Assembly (NCBI GenBank): GCA_945863875.1
Contig: CAMBBS010000006.1
Span: 1-64,000 of the forward strand
From: Desulfopila aestuarii DSM 18488
GTDB taxonomy: Bacteria > Desulfobacterota > Desulfobulbia > Desulfobulbales > Desulfocapsaceae
Direction: 5' to 3'
Length of the DNA stretch: 64,000 nucleotides
The notes below the pieces were generated by a model. It ran no database searches. It had not been told where the DNA came from and saw nothing but the letters and a program-made list of their open reading frames with translations. Shown here piece by piece: positions 44,759 to 53,867 of this stretch. The translations under genes were made by a program, and so were the position numbers. How positions within the stretch are numbered: position 1 is the first letter of the stretch; every line of letters begins with the position of its first letter.

Positions 44759-45168
44759 AGAAGCTCGAGGCCTGAGAAAAAATAACCTATCTCAAATGCC
44801 GCAGTTTCCGGAGCATCGGATCCATGGGTGGCATTTTCCCCAAGAGAAGCGCCGAACAGACGTCTGAGAGTTCCTTCGGCCGCATCGGCCGGATTCGTCG
44901 CCCCCATAAGGTCTCGCCACTTTTGGATAGCCTTTTCCGCCTCGAGAACCAGGACGATGCAGGGGCCGCTGGACATAAAATCAGTCAGTTCACCAAAGAA
45001 AGGCCGTGCTTTGTGGACGTAGTAAAACCCTTCAGCTTCCACCTTGCTCAAATAGAGTTTTTTGATACCGACTATCTTGAATCCCTCCTCGTAGACACGG
45101 CTGATGATTTTACCGGCGTTGCCATCGGCAAAGGCATTGGGCTTGATAATAGCAAACGTTCTTTCCAT
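44755..45168 (-). CDS. ndk: nucleoside-diphosphate kinase
   Basis: Ndk balances NTP pools by phosphate transfer through a histidine. The 137 residues include the [13 protein letters not shown] start, the active histidine in ENATHGSD, and [15 protein letters not shown] typical of the family. AGGAG lies nine bases before ATG 45168; an ATG two codons earlier is also possible. It converges on xseA with a four-base overlap. Confidence 0.95.
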   Translation of the reverse strand: MERTFAIIKPNAFADGNAGKIISRVYEEGFKIVGIKKLYLSKVEAEGFYYVHKARPFFGELTDFMSSGPCIVLVLEAEKAIQKWRDLMGATNPADAAEGTLRRLFGASLGENATHGSDAPETAAFEIGYFFSGLELL

Positions 45169-45301
45169 AATCATATTCTCCTGAAAAATGTTTTAGTGTT
45201 TTACGAATTAAGCTGATTGGAGCGGTTGAAGCGCAAAAAAACCTCGTGCTGTTACGTTGACCGGTTACGTAGGCCGAGCTCGATTTTGAAAAAATACAAC
45301 A

Positions 45302-46291
45302 TTAAATAAGCAACATACGTAGTCCGACAAGAAAGGTGAAAAATATCAGCGAGCCGACGATAACCAGGCGGTTTGTCCTTTGAATATCGCTCGGGACAGG
45401 GGGTGCATCCGCATCGCCGATATACGGTTTTTCAACAATTTCATTGAAATACAATGAAGGTCCGCCGAGTTGCACCCCGAGGGCCCCAGCCGCCGCGGCC
45501 TCGGTATGCCCAGCGTTAGGGCTTGAATGTTTCAATCTGTCTCGCAGGAAAACTTTTGCCGCCTTTCTGTAATCCAATTTTAAAAAAAATGCTGCCATAA
45601 TCAGACAGACCCCGCTCAGCCTGGCCGGTATAAAATTCACCGCGTCGTCAAGCTTTGCCGCAACTCTGCCGAATTTGATATAGCGCTCATTTTTATATGC
45701 GATCATGGAATCCATGGTATTCACCGCCTTGTACAAAAAAGCACCGAGCACCGCCCAGCTGATCGATGAAAGAGTGCCAAGCGGCGCACAACAGCTTGCA
45801 AGAAGAGCAAAGAAAAGGGGTGCGGTGATGCCGTCAACCATGTTCTCGGCGACCGTTTCGATAGCCGCCCGGCAGATGCCGTCTTCATCTAGCGTTGCGG
45901 TATCCCGGCCGACTATTCTGCCCACCGCCATTCGGGCATCTTCCAGCGGTTTTCTGTCCCGTAGCCGCACATACACCTCTGTGCTATGGCGCAGAAGATC
46001 TCTGGCGGCAATGGTCGTATAGAGGAGAATCACCCCGACAACACCCTCAATGGTCGGAGAAAATGCTGCCGCGGTAAAAAGGATGACGGTGACGACGGCC
46101 CCGGTGAGGGCGATGACGAGAGCAACGGTCAACAGGCCGGCCACATAGAGATTGCTGAACATTGACCGAGTGACGGTTTCACTCCAGGAACACAATCGGC
46201 CTATCCCACGCACTGGATGCGGATACCAGGGTGGATCGCCGATAAGGGCGTCGAGAAATATTGAGGCGAGAAGCTGCAGATAAAAGATCAT
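45302..46291 (-). CDS. cbiB: adenosylcobinamide-phosphate synthase
   Basis: CbiB (CobD in Pseudomonas numbering) attaches aminopropanol phosphate to adenosylcobyric acid at the inner membrane. The 329-residue protein has several TM helices, starts with FLDALIGDPPWYPHPVRGIG, and contains AVGRIVGRDTATLDE, ETVAENMVDGITAPLFF, the AVNTMDSMIAYKNERYIKFG motif and NAGHTEAAAAGALGVQLGG. All are hallmark motifs. It is the last gene of the minus-strand cobalamin block, 28 bp after the CobD-CobQ fusion. Confidence 0.93.
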   Translation of the reverse strand: MIFYLQLLASIFLDALIGDPPWYPHPVRGIGRLCSWSETVTRSMFSNLYVAGLLTVALVIALTGAVVTVILFTAAAFSPTIEGVVGVILLYTTIAARDLLRHSTEVYVRLRDRKPLEDARMAVGRIVGRDTATLDEDGICRAAIETVAENMVDGITAPLFFALLASCCAPLGTLSSISWAVLGAFLYKAVNTMDSMIAYKNERYIKFGRVAAKLDDAVNFIPARLSGVCLIMAAFFLKLDYRKAAKVFLRDRLKHSSPNAGHTEAAAAGALGVQLGGPSLYFNEIVEKPYIGDADAPPVPSDIQRTNRLVIVGSLIFFTFLVGLRMLLI

Positions 46292-46319
46292 GTTCGGTTT
46301 GGGGTTGAGGGGGCGGCGA

Positions 46320-48908
46320 TCATATTTTCATAAGCCGATAGAGTGCGTCCATATCGACATTTTCCCGCACGCATTCTGCCAGCCTGTCAAAGGCAAACTC
46401 CAGGTTATAGGGCGCCACTATCGCGCCAATCGGTGTCAAGCCGATCCTTGCGCGCAAGCCGTCGATGAACCATCTCCTGAACTCGTCACTGTCAAAGATG
46501 CCGTGCAGATAGCAGCCCCAGATCTTTTCCGACTGCCGCATCTGGCCGCAGCTTGTCCCGTCATCAAAATGCAGTACGGGCGCCTGGGTCCTGGAAGAAA
46601 CGCCATGGTGGATTTCATAACCGAAGATCTTTTTGCCGGAAAGCTGGTGCACACCCGCTTTTTGGGTGAGTTTTTTGTCGCGCTCGATCACCGTCTCCAT
46701 ATCAAGATAGCCGAGAGCGGATAACTGCCCATCGCTGGATTCTATCCCGTAGGGATCACGAATGACCTTGCCGAGCATCTGATAGCCGCCACAAATACCG
46801 ACAACTTCACAGCCGTCGGCGAGACATCGATCAATTTTTTCGGCAAAGCCGCATTCTTTTAAAAAACGAAGATCATGAATGACATTTTTTGAACCGGGCA
46901 GGATGATCGCCTGGGGCGAACCAATGGCCGACACCTTATCGACAATACGTATAGTTACGTCAGGTTCTTCCCGAAATGGTTCCACGTCGGTAAAATTGGA
47001 GATATGCGGTAGATTGACGACAACGATTTCAATGCCCTGCCCCGAATGCTTTTTATTGAAACTGCCTTTTTTAAAGGAGACCGAATCTTCTTCGGGGAGA
47101 CCGAGGTTTTTCAGATACGGCACCACGCCGACAACATCTCGGCCGGTATGCAGCTTCACATAACTGTGCGCCGTCTCAAGCAGAGAGGCCTGGCCCCGAA
47201 ATTTATTGACCAGAAACCCGGCAACGAGCTGTCGTTCCCACTCGGCCAGGACCTCCATGATGCCGACAAACGAGGCATACACCCCGCCCCTGTCAATATC
47301 ACCAACAAGAATAACCGGCGATTCGGCATATCGGGCCATTTTCATATTGACGATGTCGTCGGCTTTTAAATTAACTTCCCCGGGTGATCCGGCGCCTTCC
47401 AGGACAACCACATCAAATTCTGCGGCGAGACTGTCATAGCTTTTACATACCGATTGCCATACCTTTGCTTTATAGTTGTTGTAATCGAGGATGGACATAT
47501 TACCGACCGGTTGACCGCAGACAATGATCTGGCTGCCGGTGTCCGAGTTTGGCTTGAGCAGAATCGGGTTCATCCGACAATCCGGATCAAGCCGTGCCGC
47601 CTGGGCCTGGACCACCTGCGCCCTGCCCATCTCATCCCCCTGCAGGGTGACGAAAGAATTCAGGGACATGTTCTGCGCCTTGAACGGGGCAACACGCAGG
47701 CCGTCCTGATACAAGATGCGGCACAGGGCAGTTGTAATAATTGATTTTCCGGCGTCGGAACACGTCCCTTGAAACATCAGGGACCGGGCCTTTTTTTCGA
47801 CCTGCTTCCGGCCGCTACCCTTGGCGAAATAACTGCGCAGCACCTCAACAAGGCGAATATTCTCATGTTTGGTCCGAACGGCGATCCGGAAAAAAGAGTG
47901 TGCCGACTGCAGCCCCTTATAGTTATCGCACCGACGGATCATGATGCCACGGTTCAGGCAATAGTCGGCAAGGGCGGCGGCATCTCCCTTGCCGATAATT
48001 TTGACAAACAGATAATTTACCTTCGAGCTGTAAATTTTCAGGTCGTCAATTTTCCCGAGCTCTTTTTCCAGCGCCAGGCGCAAATCCCTGCAGGTCTGTC
48101 TGGTGGAAACTTGATATGCGGTATCCTGAAGAGCCGCGGTCCCCACCGCCTGGGCCAGGCTGTTCACCGTCCAGGGCGGCAGATTTTCTTTTACCTGCCG
48201 GGCAAGAGCAGGTGACACAAGGCCATAGCCGATGCGGAGGCCGGGAACCCCGTAAAACTTGGTCATGGAGTTGAGGGTCAGTATATTCGGGGCCTCGGCG
48301 CCAACCGTTTGTGCCCCTTCCATAAAATCAAGAAAGGCTTCATCGATCAGGAAATAAGTCTCCGGGAAAGACTGGATCAGGCCGAGAAGTTCGACTCTGT
48401 CGACTGTTTTTCCGGTTGGATTGTTCGGCGTGGCGATGACCACCAGATCCTGTGGGGAAATGATTGCCGCCAGTCGCCGCAGATCGAGCGTGAAATCATC
48501 TTCTTCCAGCAGGGTGGTGGGCAGAACGGCCAATCCGGCATTTTCGGCGGCCCGGACATAATCAACATAGGACGGTACAGGTATGACAGCCCTTTTGCAC
48601 GGGGCTGTACGCATATAGGCGTAGAGCAGCTCGGTCGTGCCATTACCGACAACAACATGTTCCTTTGCAAGTCCGGTATGCAGGGCGATGGCCTCGACAA
48701 AACGGGTGTTGTCCGGATCCGGATAGTGCAGCAGATGCTCCAGTTGGCTGCTTATCAGGGGACGAAACCACTCCGGGGGGCCAAGGGGGTTAATATTGGC
48801 GCTGAAATCGAAAATTTCTTGGTCTTCTGCCGCTGAATCTCGCAGTATTTTATGGATGTTGCCGCCGTGTTCGAAAGTATGCATAGCTGTTCCGGATTGT
48901 TCTGTCAA
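46320..48908 (-). CDS. fusion: threonine-phosphate decarboxylase (CobD) - cobyric acid synthase (CobQ)
   Basis: Residues 1 to about 365 are a PLP decarboxylase of the CobD/HisC-like class (FDFSANINPLGPP, TPNNPTGKTVDR, NSMTKFYGVPGLRIGYG with the PLP lysine), which makes aminopropanol phosphate. From about residue 378 comes a complete CobQ: LMFQGTCSDAGKSIITTALC, APFKAQNMSLNSFVT, GDIDRGGVYASFVG, and the amidase triad parts VVGICGGYQMLG and GCYLHGIFD. The two activities supply the two substrates of CbiB, encoded next, so fusion would keep them in fixed ratio. The join around SGRKQVEKKARS is in frame over 862 codons. Confidence 0.92.
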   Translation of the reverse strand: MTEQSGTAMHTFEHGGNIHKILRDSAAEDQEIFDFSANINPLGPPEWFRPLISSQLEHLLHYPDPDNTRFVEAIALHTGLAKEHVVVGNGTTELLYAYMRTAPCKRAVIPVPSYVDYVRAAENAGLAVLPTTLLEEDDFTLDLRRLAAIISPQDLVVIATPNNPTGKTVDRVELLGLIQSFPETYFLIDEAFLDFMEGAQTVGAEAPNILTLNSMTKFYGVPGLRIGYGLVSPALARQVKENLPPWTVNSLAQAVGTAALQDTAYQVSTRQTCRDLRLALEKELGKIDDLKIYSSKVNYLFVKIIGKGDAAALADYCLNRGIMIRRCDNYKGLQSAHSFFRIAVRTKHENIRLVEVLRSYFAKGSGRKQVEKKARSLMFQGTCSDAGKSIITTALCRILYQDGLRVAPFKAQNMSLNSFVTLQGDEMGRAQVVQAQAARLDPDCRMNPILLKPNSDTGSQIIVCGQPVGNMSILDYNNYKAKVWQSVCKSYDSLAAEFDVVVLEGAGSPGEVNLKADDIVNMKMARYAESPVILVGDIDRGGVYASFVGIMEVLAEWERQLVAGFLVNKFRGQASLLETAHSYVKLHTGRDVVGVVPYLKNLGLPEEDSVSFKKGSFNKKHSGQGIEIVVVNLPHISNFTDVEPFREEPDVTIRIVDKVSAIGSPQAIILPGSKNVIHDLRFLKECGFAEKIDRCLADGCEVVGICGGYQMLGKVIRDPYGIESSDGQLSALGYLDMETVIERDKKLTQKAGVHQLSGKKIFGYEIHHGVSSRTQAPVLHFDDGTSCGQMRQSEKIWGCYLHGIFDSDEFRRWFIDGLRARIGLTPIGAIVAPYNLEFAFDRLAECVRENVDMDALYRLMKI

Positions 48909-49684
48909 AATAATGAAAAGGAGGCGGTAAAGGCGAGTGCGGTAACCGCCTCGGTGAGTTCACAGGACGCCCCCAGGGTATCCCCGGTCGCCCCGCCCAG
49001 GCGCAGGCGGCACCATCGGCCCAAGAGCAGATTAACGCAGGCGATGGCAGTGAGCGTAACAACGAGCAGCGAGGGTGCCAGAATCACCAGGAGGAGAAAA
49101 AGTGCCACAAACGCAGCCACTGCCGCGGTTTTGCTGCTGTCGGAATAAAAAAGCCGGCCAAGTCCACCCTCAGGTCGGGCATAGGGCAGGCGGGCCATGG
49201 AAAGAAGTATGGCACTTCTGCCGGCAAGAGGCATGAAAAAAATCACCAGGCAGAGCATATGCCTGTCCATTGAACTCAAGGCGCTGTATTTCGCCAGCAT
49301 AACACAGACGACCACGACAACGCCCATGGCCCCGGCCCTGCTGTCTTTCATGATGCGCAGGCACTCCTCCCGGGGGCGGGAACTGAAAAGACCGTCGGCG
49401 CTGTCGGAGAGCCCGTCAAGATGGAGGAAACCGGAGATAAAGGCAAGATAGACAATGGCCAAGACGGCAACGACCTGCGGCGGGAAAAAAAGGAGCAGGA
49501 CATATGCCGCGGCAGAGCCGACGAGACCAATAAGCGCGCCGACAAGGGGGAAGAACCCCAGGCATTTATTGAACTGCTGCGCATCCTCTGCAGCCCGCCA
49601 GGAGACGGGAATGATGGTGAGAAACCGAATCGCCGTGCACAGTCGTACAAGCAGAAGGGGTACTTTATTTTCGGAAGTCGCCAT
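48905..49684 (-). CDS. cobS: adenosylcobinamide-GDP ribazoletransferase
   Basis: The 259-residue multi-spanning membrane enzyme joins adenosylcobinamide-GDP with alpha-ribazole. Family motifs are the N-terminal AIRFLTIIPV, SGFLHLDGLSDSADGLFSSRPREECLRIMKDSRAGAMG, PLAGRSAILL and the final GGATGDTLGASCELTEA. The stop overlaps the fusion gene by four bases. A normal-length, intact copy. Confidence 0.93.
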   Translation of the reverse strand: MATSENKVPLLLVRLCTAIRFLTIIPVSWRAAEDAQQFNKCLGFFPLVGALIGLVGSAAAYVLLLFFPPQVVAVLAIVYLAFISGFLHLDGLSDSADGLFSSRPREECLRIMKDSRAGAMGVVVVVCVMLAKYSALSSMDRHMLCLVIFFMPLAGRSAILLSMARLPYARPEGGLGRLFYSDSSKTAAVAAFVALFLLLVILAPSLLVVTLTAIACVNLLLGRWCRLRLGGATGDTLGASCELTEAVTALAFTASFSLF

Positions 49685-49699
49685 AATGCCTGCTATCGG

Positions 49700-50767
49700 T
49701 TATTTGTCCGCCTCGGCCACGGACGCCTCGGCAAAGGTCGCCACCCGGGTCAAAATGGCCACAGCTCCCTCAACGAGGTTCATGGCCACCGCCGCTCCGG
49801 TGCCTTCCCCGAGGCGGAAATTCAAATCGAGTAAGGGTTTTTTACAGCCGAGGGCCTCCTGCATGGCCTTATGGCCGGGTTCAACGGATTTATGGGAGAA
49901 TATGAGGTAATCCTTAATAAACGGCTCAATTTTATAGGCGATGAGGGCTGCCGCCGTGGAGATGAAGCCGTCGATCACTACCGGTTTGCTGTTTGCCGCT
50001 GCGCCGAGGATCAGTCCGGCTATGCCGCCGATCTCAAATCCGCCGACCTTGGCGAGGATGTCGAGGCCATCCTTGCTATCCGGTTTATTCACCGCCAGTG
50101 CCCTTTCAATTACCGTCACCTTGTGTTTGACCTGTTCATCATCGAGCCCGGTACCTCTTCCGGTCAATGCCGCAACCGCTTTACCTGTGCAGACCGCGGC
50201 AATGGCGGTTGACGGCGTTGTGTTGCCGATACCCATATCCCCGGTGCCAAAAACATCAAAACGAGACGACAGCTCGTTGGCGATATCGATGCCGGATTCA
50301 ACGGCCCGTTTGGCCATGGCCTTACTCATGGCCGGGCCAACGGCAATATTGTCTGTCCCCAGGCCAACCTTTTTGTTGATAATTTTTTTACTTTCAACCA
50401 GATCTTTCAGGTCGGCGGCCACCCCCATATCGACGACGAAGACCTCGGCACCCGCCTGTTTCGCCAGGGCGTTTATACCGGCTCCCCCCGCAACGAAATT
50501 ATAAACCATCTGCGGCGTCACCTCACTGGGATATTTGGAGATGTTTTCGGCAACGACGCCATGGTCTCCGGCCATGGTCACAATAGCCTTTCGATGCACC
50601 TCGGGACGAGCGGTCCTCATCATGCCGGCAATATCAATGGCCAGATCCATGAGATCGCCCAAGGCCCAGTGGGGAATGGCCAGATTGTCAAGACGCTCTT
50701 TCGCCGCATCCCTGCTGGCGGAATCCTGCGGATATATTTTTGCTATTGTTCGCTCTAGAAGGCTCAT
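49700..50767 (-). CDS. cobT: nicotinate-nucleotide-dimethylbenzimidazole phosphoribosyltransferase
   Basis: CobT activates the lower ligand base to its alpha-ribotide. The 355 residues show the TMAGDHGVVAENISKYPSEV region, NFVAGGAGINALAKQAGAE, DMGIGNTTPS, the GGFEIGGIAGLILGAA segment, and the catalytic glutamate in FRLGEGTGAAVAM. It overlaps cobU by four bases. The lower ligand cannot be predicted from the enzyme, and no bza or bluB gene is in the window. Confidence 0.95.
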   Translation of the reverse strand: MSLLERTIAKIYPQDSASRDAAKERLDNLAIPHWALGDLMDLAIDIAGMMRTARPEVHRKAIVTMAGDHGVVAENISKYPSEVTPQMVYNFVAGGAGINALAKQAGAEVFVVDMGVAADLKDLVESKKIINKKVGLGTDNIAVGPAMSKAMAKRAVESGIDIANELSSRFDVFGTGDMGIGNTTPSTAIAAVCTGKAVAALTGRGTGLDDEQVKHKVTVIERALAVNKPDSKDGLDILAKVGGFEIGGIAGLILGAAANSKPVVIDGFISTAAALIAYKIEPFIKDYLIFSHKSVEPGHKAMQEALGCKKPLLDLNFRLGEGTGAAVAMNLVEGAVAILTRVATFAEASVAEADK

Positions 50768-51342
50768 GATATCTCTTTAGGTTGGTGTGTATCGTCTTTG
50801 GGTTCTTTTATGGTCAGCGCAATGCCGCAGCTGACAAGAACAACCTCGTCGGCCTGTTTCCCTAGCAACTGGTTACATGTCCCGACCAGATCACGGTATC
50901 TTCGGGCCAGGGCGTTGTCCGGCACGATACCCAGTCCGATCTCGTTGGTCACACAGATAACCGTCCCGGCAAAACGGCTGGTGGCGTCAAGCCATTCGCG
51001 ACACAGCGCGCCGATACGCTGGTCATCGACTGTTTGCCCCTGGCCCGCCTCGGTAAAAAGAATGTTATTGACCCATAGGGTAATACAGTCAATGAGCACC
51101 ACATCAACCCCCTCGGTCTGTTGCAGAAAAACATCGGCCAGCCCTGTCTGCTTTTCGAGAGTAACCCACCCTCTGCCCCGTCGTTCTTCCTGGTGTCGCC
51201 TGACCCTCTCCGACATCTCCGCGTCGATTTTTGGACAGGTGGCGACAAACAGCCGTTTGCTTGACAGGGCTTCGGCACGCTCCAGGGCATAGGAGCTCTT
51301 CCCGCTTCGCGCGCCGCCGGTAATAAGGATAATTTTTGCCAT
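50764..51342 (-). CDS. cobU: adenosylcobinamide kinase/guanylyltransferase
   Basis: The 192-residue bifunctional enzyme has the P-loop ITGGARSGKSSYALERAE, the RVRRHQEERRGRGW segment with the guanylylated histidine, VLIDCITLWVNN and VTNEIGLGIVPDNALARRYRD, all standard for CobU. ATG 51342 starts at the canonical MAKIILITGG; the upstream 16 codons lie within cobC. It begins four bases after the cobC stop. Confidence 0.93.
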   Translation of the reverse strand: MAKIILITGGARSGKSSYALERAEALSSKRLFVATCPKIDAEMSERVRRHQEERRGRGWVTLEKQTGLADVFLQQTEGVDVVLIDCITLWVNNILFTEAGQGQTVDDQRIGALCREWLDATSRFAGTVICVTNEIGLGIVPDNALARRYRDLVGTCNQLLGKQADEVVLVSCGIALTIKEPKDDTHQPKEIS

Positions 51343-51346
51343 ATGC

Positions 51347-51934
51347 TCAGCCTGTGATATTAAAACCGGTAAGTACCCCACCCTCGTCATAGAGCTGCAC
51401 CGAGCTCACACGGCCGGGTTTGACCTCAAAGAGCAGGTATTTTTCCGCATCGAGTCCCAGCAGCAGGCAGAGCAGATGTCTGATGATCCCGCCATGGGTG
51501 ATTATCAGTATTTTCTCTTCAGTCGTCTTGTCCAGCAGGATTTTGCAGGCTGCGACTCGCTTATTGAAGGCAGCCAGGGACTCGCCATCGGGAAAGGCAA
51601 ATGAAGCAGGATCATTTACCCAGGAGTCAACAAGTTCTTTGTCAAGTTGGACAATTTCACGAAAGTTTTTGCCTTCCCATCGGCCAAAGTCAACCTCTCT
51701 AAAAAGCTCGTCGAACCGGAAAGGACAAGGAAGCGCGAGCTGTTCGAGGGTTTGCCGACACCGCAGCATGGGACTGCAGACTATCTTGGTAATACCTTTT
51801 GCCTGTAACAGGCCAGCCGCTTGACGGACCTGTGCCCTGCCCTTGTCCGTTAAGGGTACGTCGCTTCTGCCGATATAGCGACCCTGCAGGCCGGTATCAC
51901 CATGACGCAAAAAATACAGTTTTTTTGCCGCCAT
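51347..51934 (-). CDS. cobC: histidine phosphatase, probable alpha-ribazole phosphatase
   Basis: The 195-residue phosphatase of the branch-1 histidine family has the RHG motif in LYFLRHGDTGLQGRYIG, the acidic DFGRWEGKNFREI segment and the second histidine in ILIITHGGIIRHLL. Context next to cobU and cobT makes alpha-ribazole 5'-phosphate the likely substrate; sequence alone would allow other phosphoesters. ATG 51934 has GGAA upstream; ten extra in-frame codons are possible. It is the first gene of the cobalamin block, about 130 bp downstream of the YcaO gene. Confidence 0.85.
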   Translation of the reverse strand: MAAKKLYFLRHGDTGLQGRYIGRSDVPLTDKGRAQVRQAAGLLQAKGITKIVCSPMLRCRQTLEQLALPCPFRFDELFREVDFGRWEGKNFREIVQLDKELVDSWVNDPASFAFPDGESLAAFNKRVAACKILLDKTTEEKILIITHGGIIRHLLCLLLGLDAEKYLLFEVKPGRVSSVQLYDEGGVLTGFNITG

Positions 51935-52064
51935 TTTTATATTTCCAGCGGCAGCCGAAGACAAGTCAATGTGTTATTCCTTTTCTTTGTAATGCCTAGA
52001 GTCAATACCCTGAAAACTGCTGATATGCAAAAAAATTACTGGAGACGCCAGGCCCTCCTGAAGT

Positions 52065-53810
52065 TTATTTTTTCATCAGATCAGCAAGGAGATCACGGGC
52101 AAAATCGAGGCCTGGGTCAAGGGTAAGGGCCAAGGTAAGAAACTCGACGGCCGACTCTTTGTTGCCGATTTTATTATAATTTACACCAAGATTGGCGTAA
52201 TCGATGCCCGAGGCAGGGTTTAAATCAACCGCCCGTTGAAAATGGAGGATGGCTTGGTCATACTGCTGCGTCTTGAAATAACAGACCCCCAGCGTATTGT
52301 GCAGATCCGGTCTTTCTTCATCTTCCCGCAAGCCGTGGTGCAGGATTTCAACAGCCTCATCAAAGCGGCCAAGCTCTTTCAGACAACTGCCCATATACGA
52401 ATAAATATAGGGCAAATCTTCCGCTTCCGGCCGCATGCGCAGCGCACGGGCAAAGTGCTCGAGGGCGGCTTCGGGAAATCCCATGTCGGAAAAATTACGT
52501 CCTCGATAGAACTCAAGATAGTATGCTTCCGGCAGGAGGCTTTCCATCTGCAGCAGCTTGCTGTCGAGCAGTTCTGTATCATCAACACGCTCAACGAGCA
52601 GTTTCGCCGCAAAAAGCCCAACATCGTTGAGCATCGATCTCTCGCGGAAGTGCGCCCCCGGAACTATTGTATACAGTGCCGGTATGTCAAGACCCGGGTG
52701 GGTGACATCGATCATCAGCACGTCCATGTCGATTTTCTTCAGGGAGGCGATACAGTTGTCCACTTCTACCTTGATATTGTCATGCGACAGATTGGCCATG
52801 TCCTGAATGAAGATCTCTACCGGGGAATCTGTCACATATTCAACCTCTTCCATGGAAAGAGGTTTGGGCAATCCCGAGGCAATATAATTTGACTCTGTAT
52901 TAAAATCTCCGGCAAGCTGGGCGACTTCGGTGATTGCCCTTATCAGGGCTTTTTCCGGGTCGGGGGTCGTCCCGGCGGTATAGACAATTTCACTTTTTCC
53001 GGGGAAAGTTGAGCGGTCAATGGCCAGGGCGGCAACTGTACAGATGCCGGTGTCCAGGCTGAAATCATTGAGGTAGAGCTCAATATCGTTCTTGCGAAAC
53101 TTGTCGAGGAGTTCTTTGGCCACGGCATCCTGTACGGAATCCGCATTGATCCTCGGCGTCACACTTTTCGTATTGTTGATAACGGAGCAGACATGTCTCT
53201 CAACGATTTCACAGATGCCTTGCAGCGCCGCTTCCTCATAGGTGTTGCCGGCGGAGGGGCCGTTAAATTCATTGATGGCAAAAAACCAGGAAAAGGGAAT
53301 GAGCACATCCGTTCCCTGGGTCACATTCGTGCCCCAGGCCCATTGCATTGGGATGTCGTCTAGCAATTGTTCCAGCAGTTGCACGGAAGAATGGCCGTCG
53401 TGTACCGATGTCAGCAAAAATTCGAGATCAAGGACGGGATATCCGGCCCTGGTCATGGTTTTGTAGTCTCCGGAAAGAAAATTACCGGAATTATTCTTAT
53501 AGGAAAAAAAAGAGAACCGCTCGGCCAGCTCCATACAGGCGGAAGCCTCGGCCTGTATGGGCGATGCGCCCTTGCCCATCTGTTTTTTTGTACCGGTCAG
53601 GGCGTGGGCGTCTTCGCCGCAGACACTGAAGAACACGGGGATATCAAGACGCCCGTTGTCTATCCTGCGAACCTCGTTTAATATTTTCAGATCAAGAGAA
53701 TCAACCTTTGCATAAAAATTCTTCAGTGTTTCTTCCGGAGATATTGCCTTATCCTGGTCGATCGTAAATTTTTTCAAACAATCCTGAAACTGTATAGATT
53801 TTTTCTTCAT
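52065..53810 (-). CDS. YcaO-domain protein with C-terminal TPR repeats
   Basis: Residues 1 to about 390 are a YcaO domain, an ATP-using fold that activates peptide amide oxygens. The acidic ATP/Mg motifs EASACMELAERFSFF and EEAALQGICEIVERH are intact. The C-terminal 165 residues are about four TPRs (YSYMGSCLKELGRFDEAVEIL, HNTLGVCYFKTQQYDQAILHF, YANLGVNYNKIGNKESAVEFL). There is no TfuA or dehydrogenase gene, and no candidate precursor peptide beside it. It therefore looks like a housekeeping YcaO of the E. coli YcaO type, perhaps modifying a protein bound by the TPRs. Substrate unknown. Confidence 0.8.
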   Translation of the reverse strand: MKKKSIQFQDCLKKFTIDQDKAISPEETLKNFYAKVDSLDLKILNEVRRIDNGRLDIPVFFSVCGEDAHALTGTKKQMGKGASPIQAEASACMELAERFSFFSYKNNSGNFLSGDYKTMTRAGYPVLDLEFLLTSVHDGHSSVQLLEQLLDDIPMQWAWGTNVTQGTDVLIPFSWFFAINEFNGPSAGNTYEEAALQGICEIVERHVCSVINNTKSVTPRINADSVQDAVAKELLDKFRKNDIELYLNDFSLDTGICTVAALAIDRSTFPGKSEIVYTAGTTPDPEKALIRAITEVAQLAGDFNTESNYIASGLPKPLSMEEVEYVTDSPVEIFIQDMANLSHDNIKVEVDNCIASLKKIDMDVLMIDVTHPGLDIPALYTIVPGAHFRERSMLNDVGLFAAKLLVERVDDTELLDSKLLQMESLLPEAYYLEFYRGRNFSDMGFPEAALEHFARALRMRPEAEDLPYIYSYMGSCLKELGRFDEAVEILHHGLREDEERPDLHNTLGVCYFKTQQYDQAILHFQRAVDLNPASGIDYANLGVNYNKIGNKESAVEFLTLALTLDPGLDFARDLLADLMKK

Positions 53811-53867
53811 TTTTTCCGCGTAATAATTATAATTATAAATCAATCAGTTATGCGAACTGATTGATTG

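Noticed and set aside
44604-44867. Possible xseB in the open frame overlapping xseA and ndk
   Set aside because: The translation lacks the acidic helical EEALxxLExIV pattern of XseB and is basic; it is a shadow frame.
51935-52064. Cobalamin riboswitch before cobC
   Set aside because: Too short a gap and no B12-box-like conserved sequence seen.
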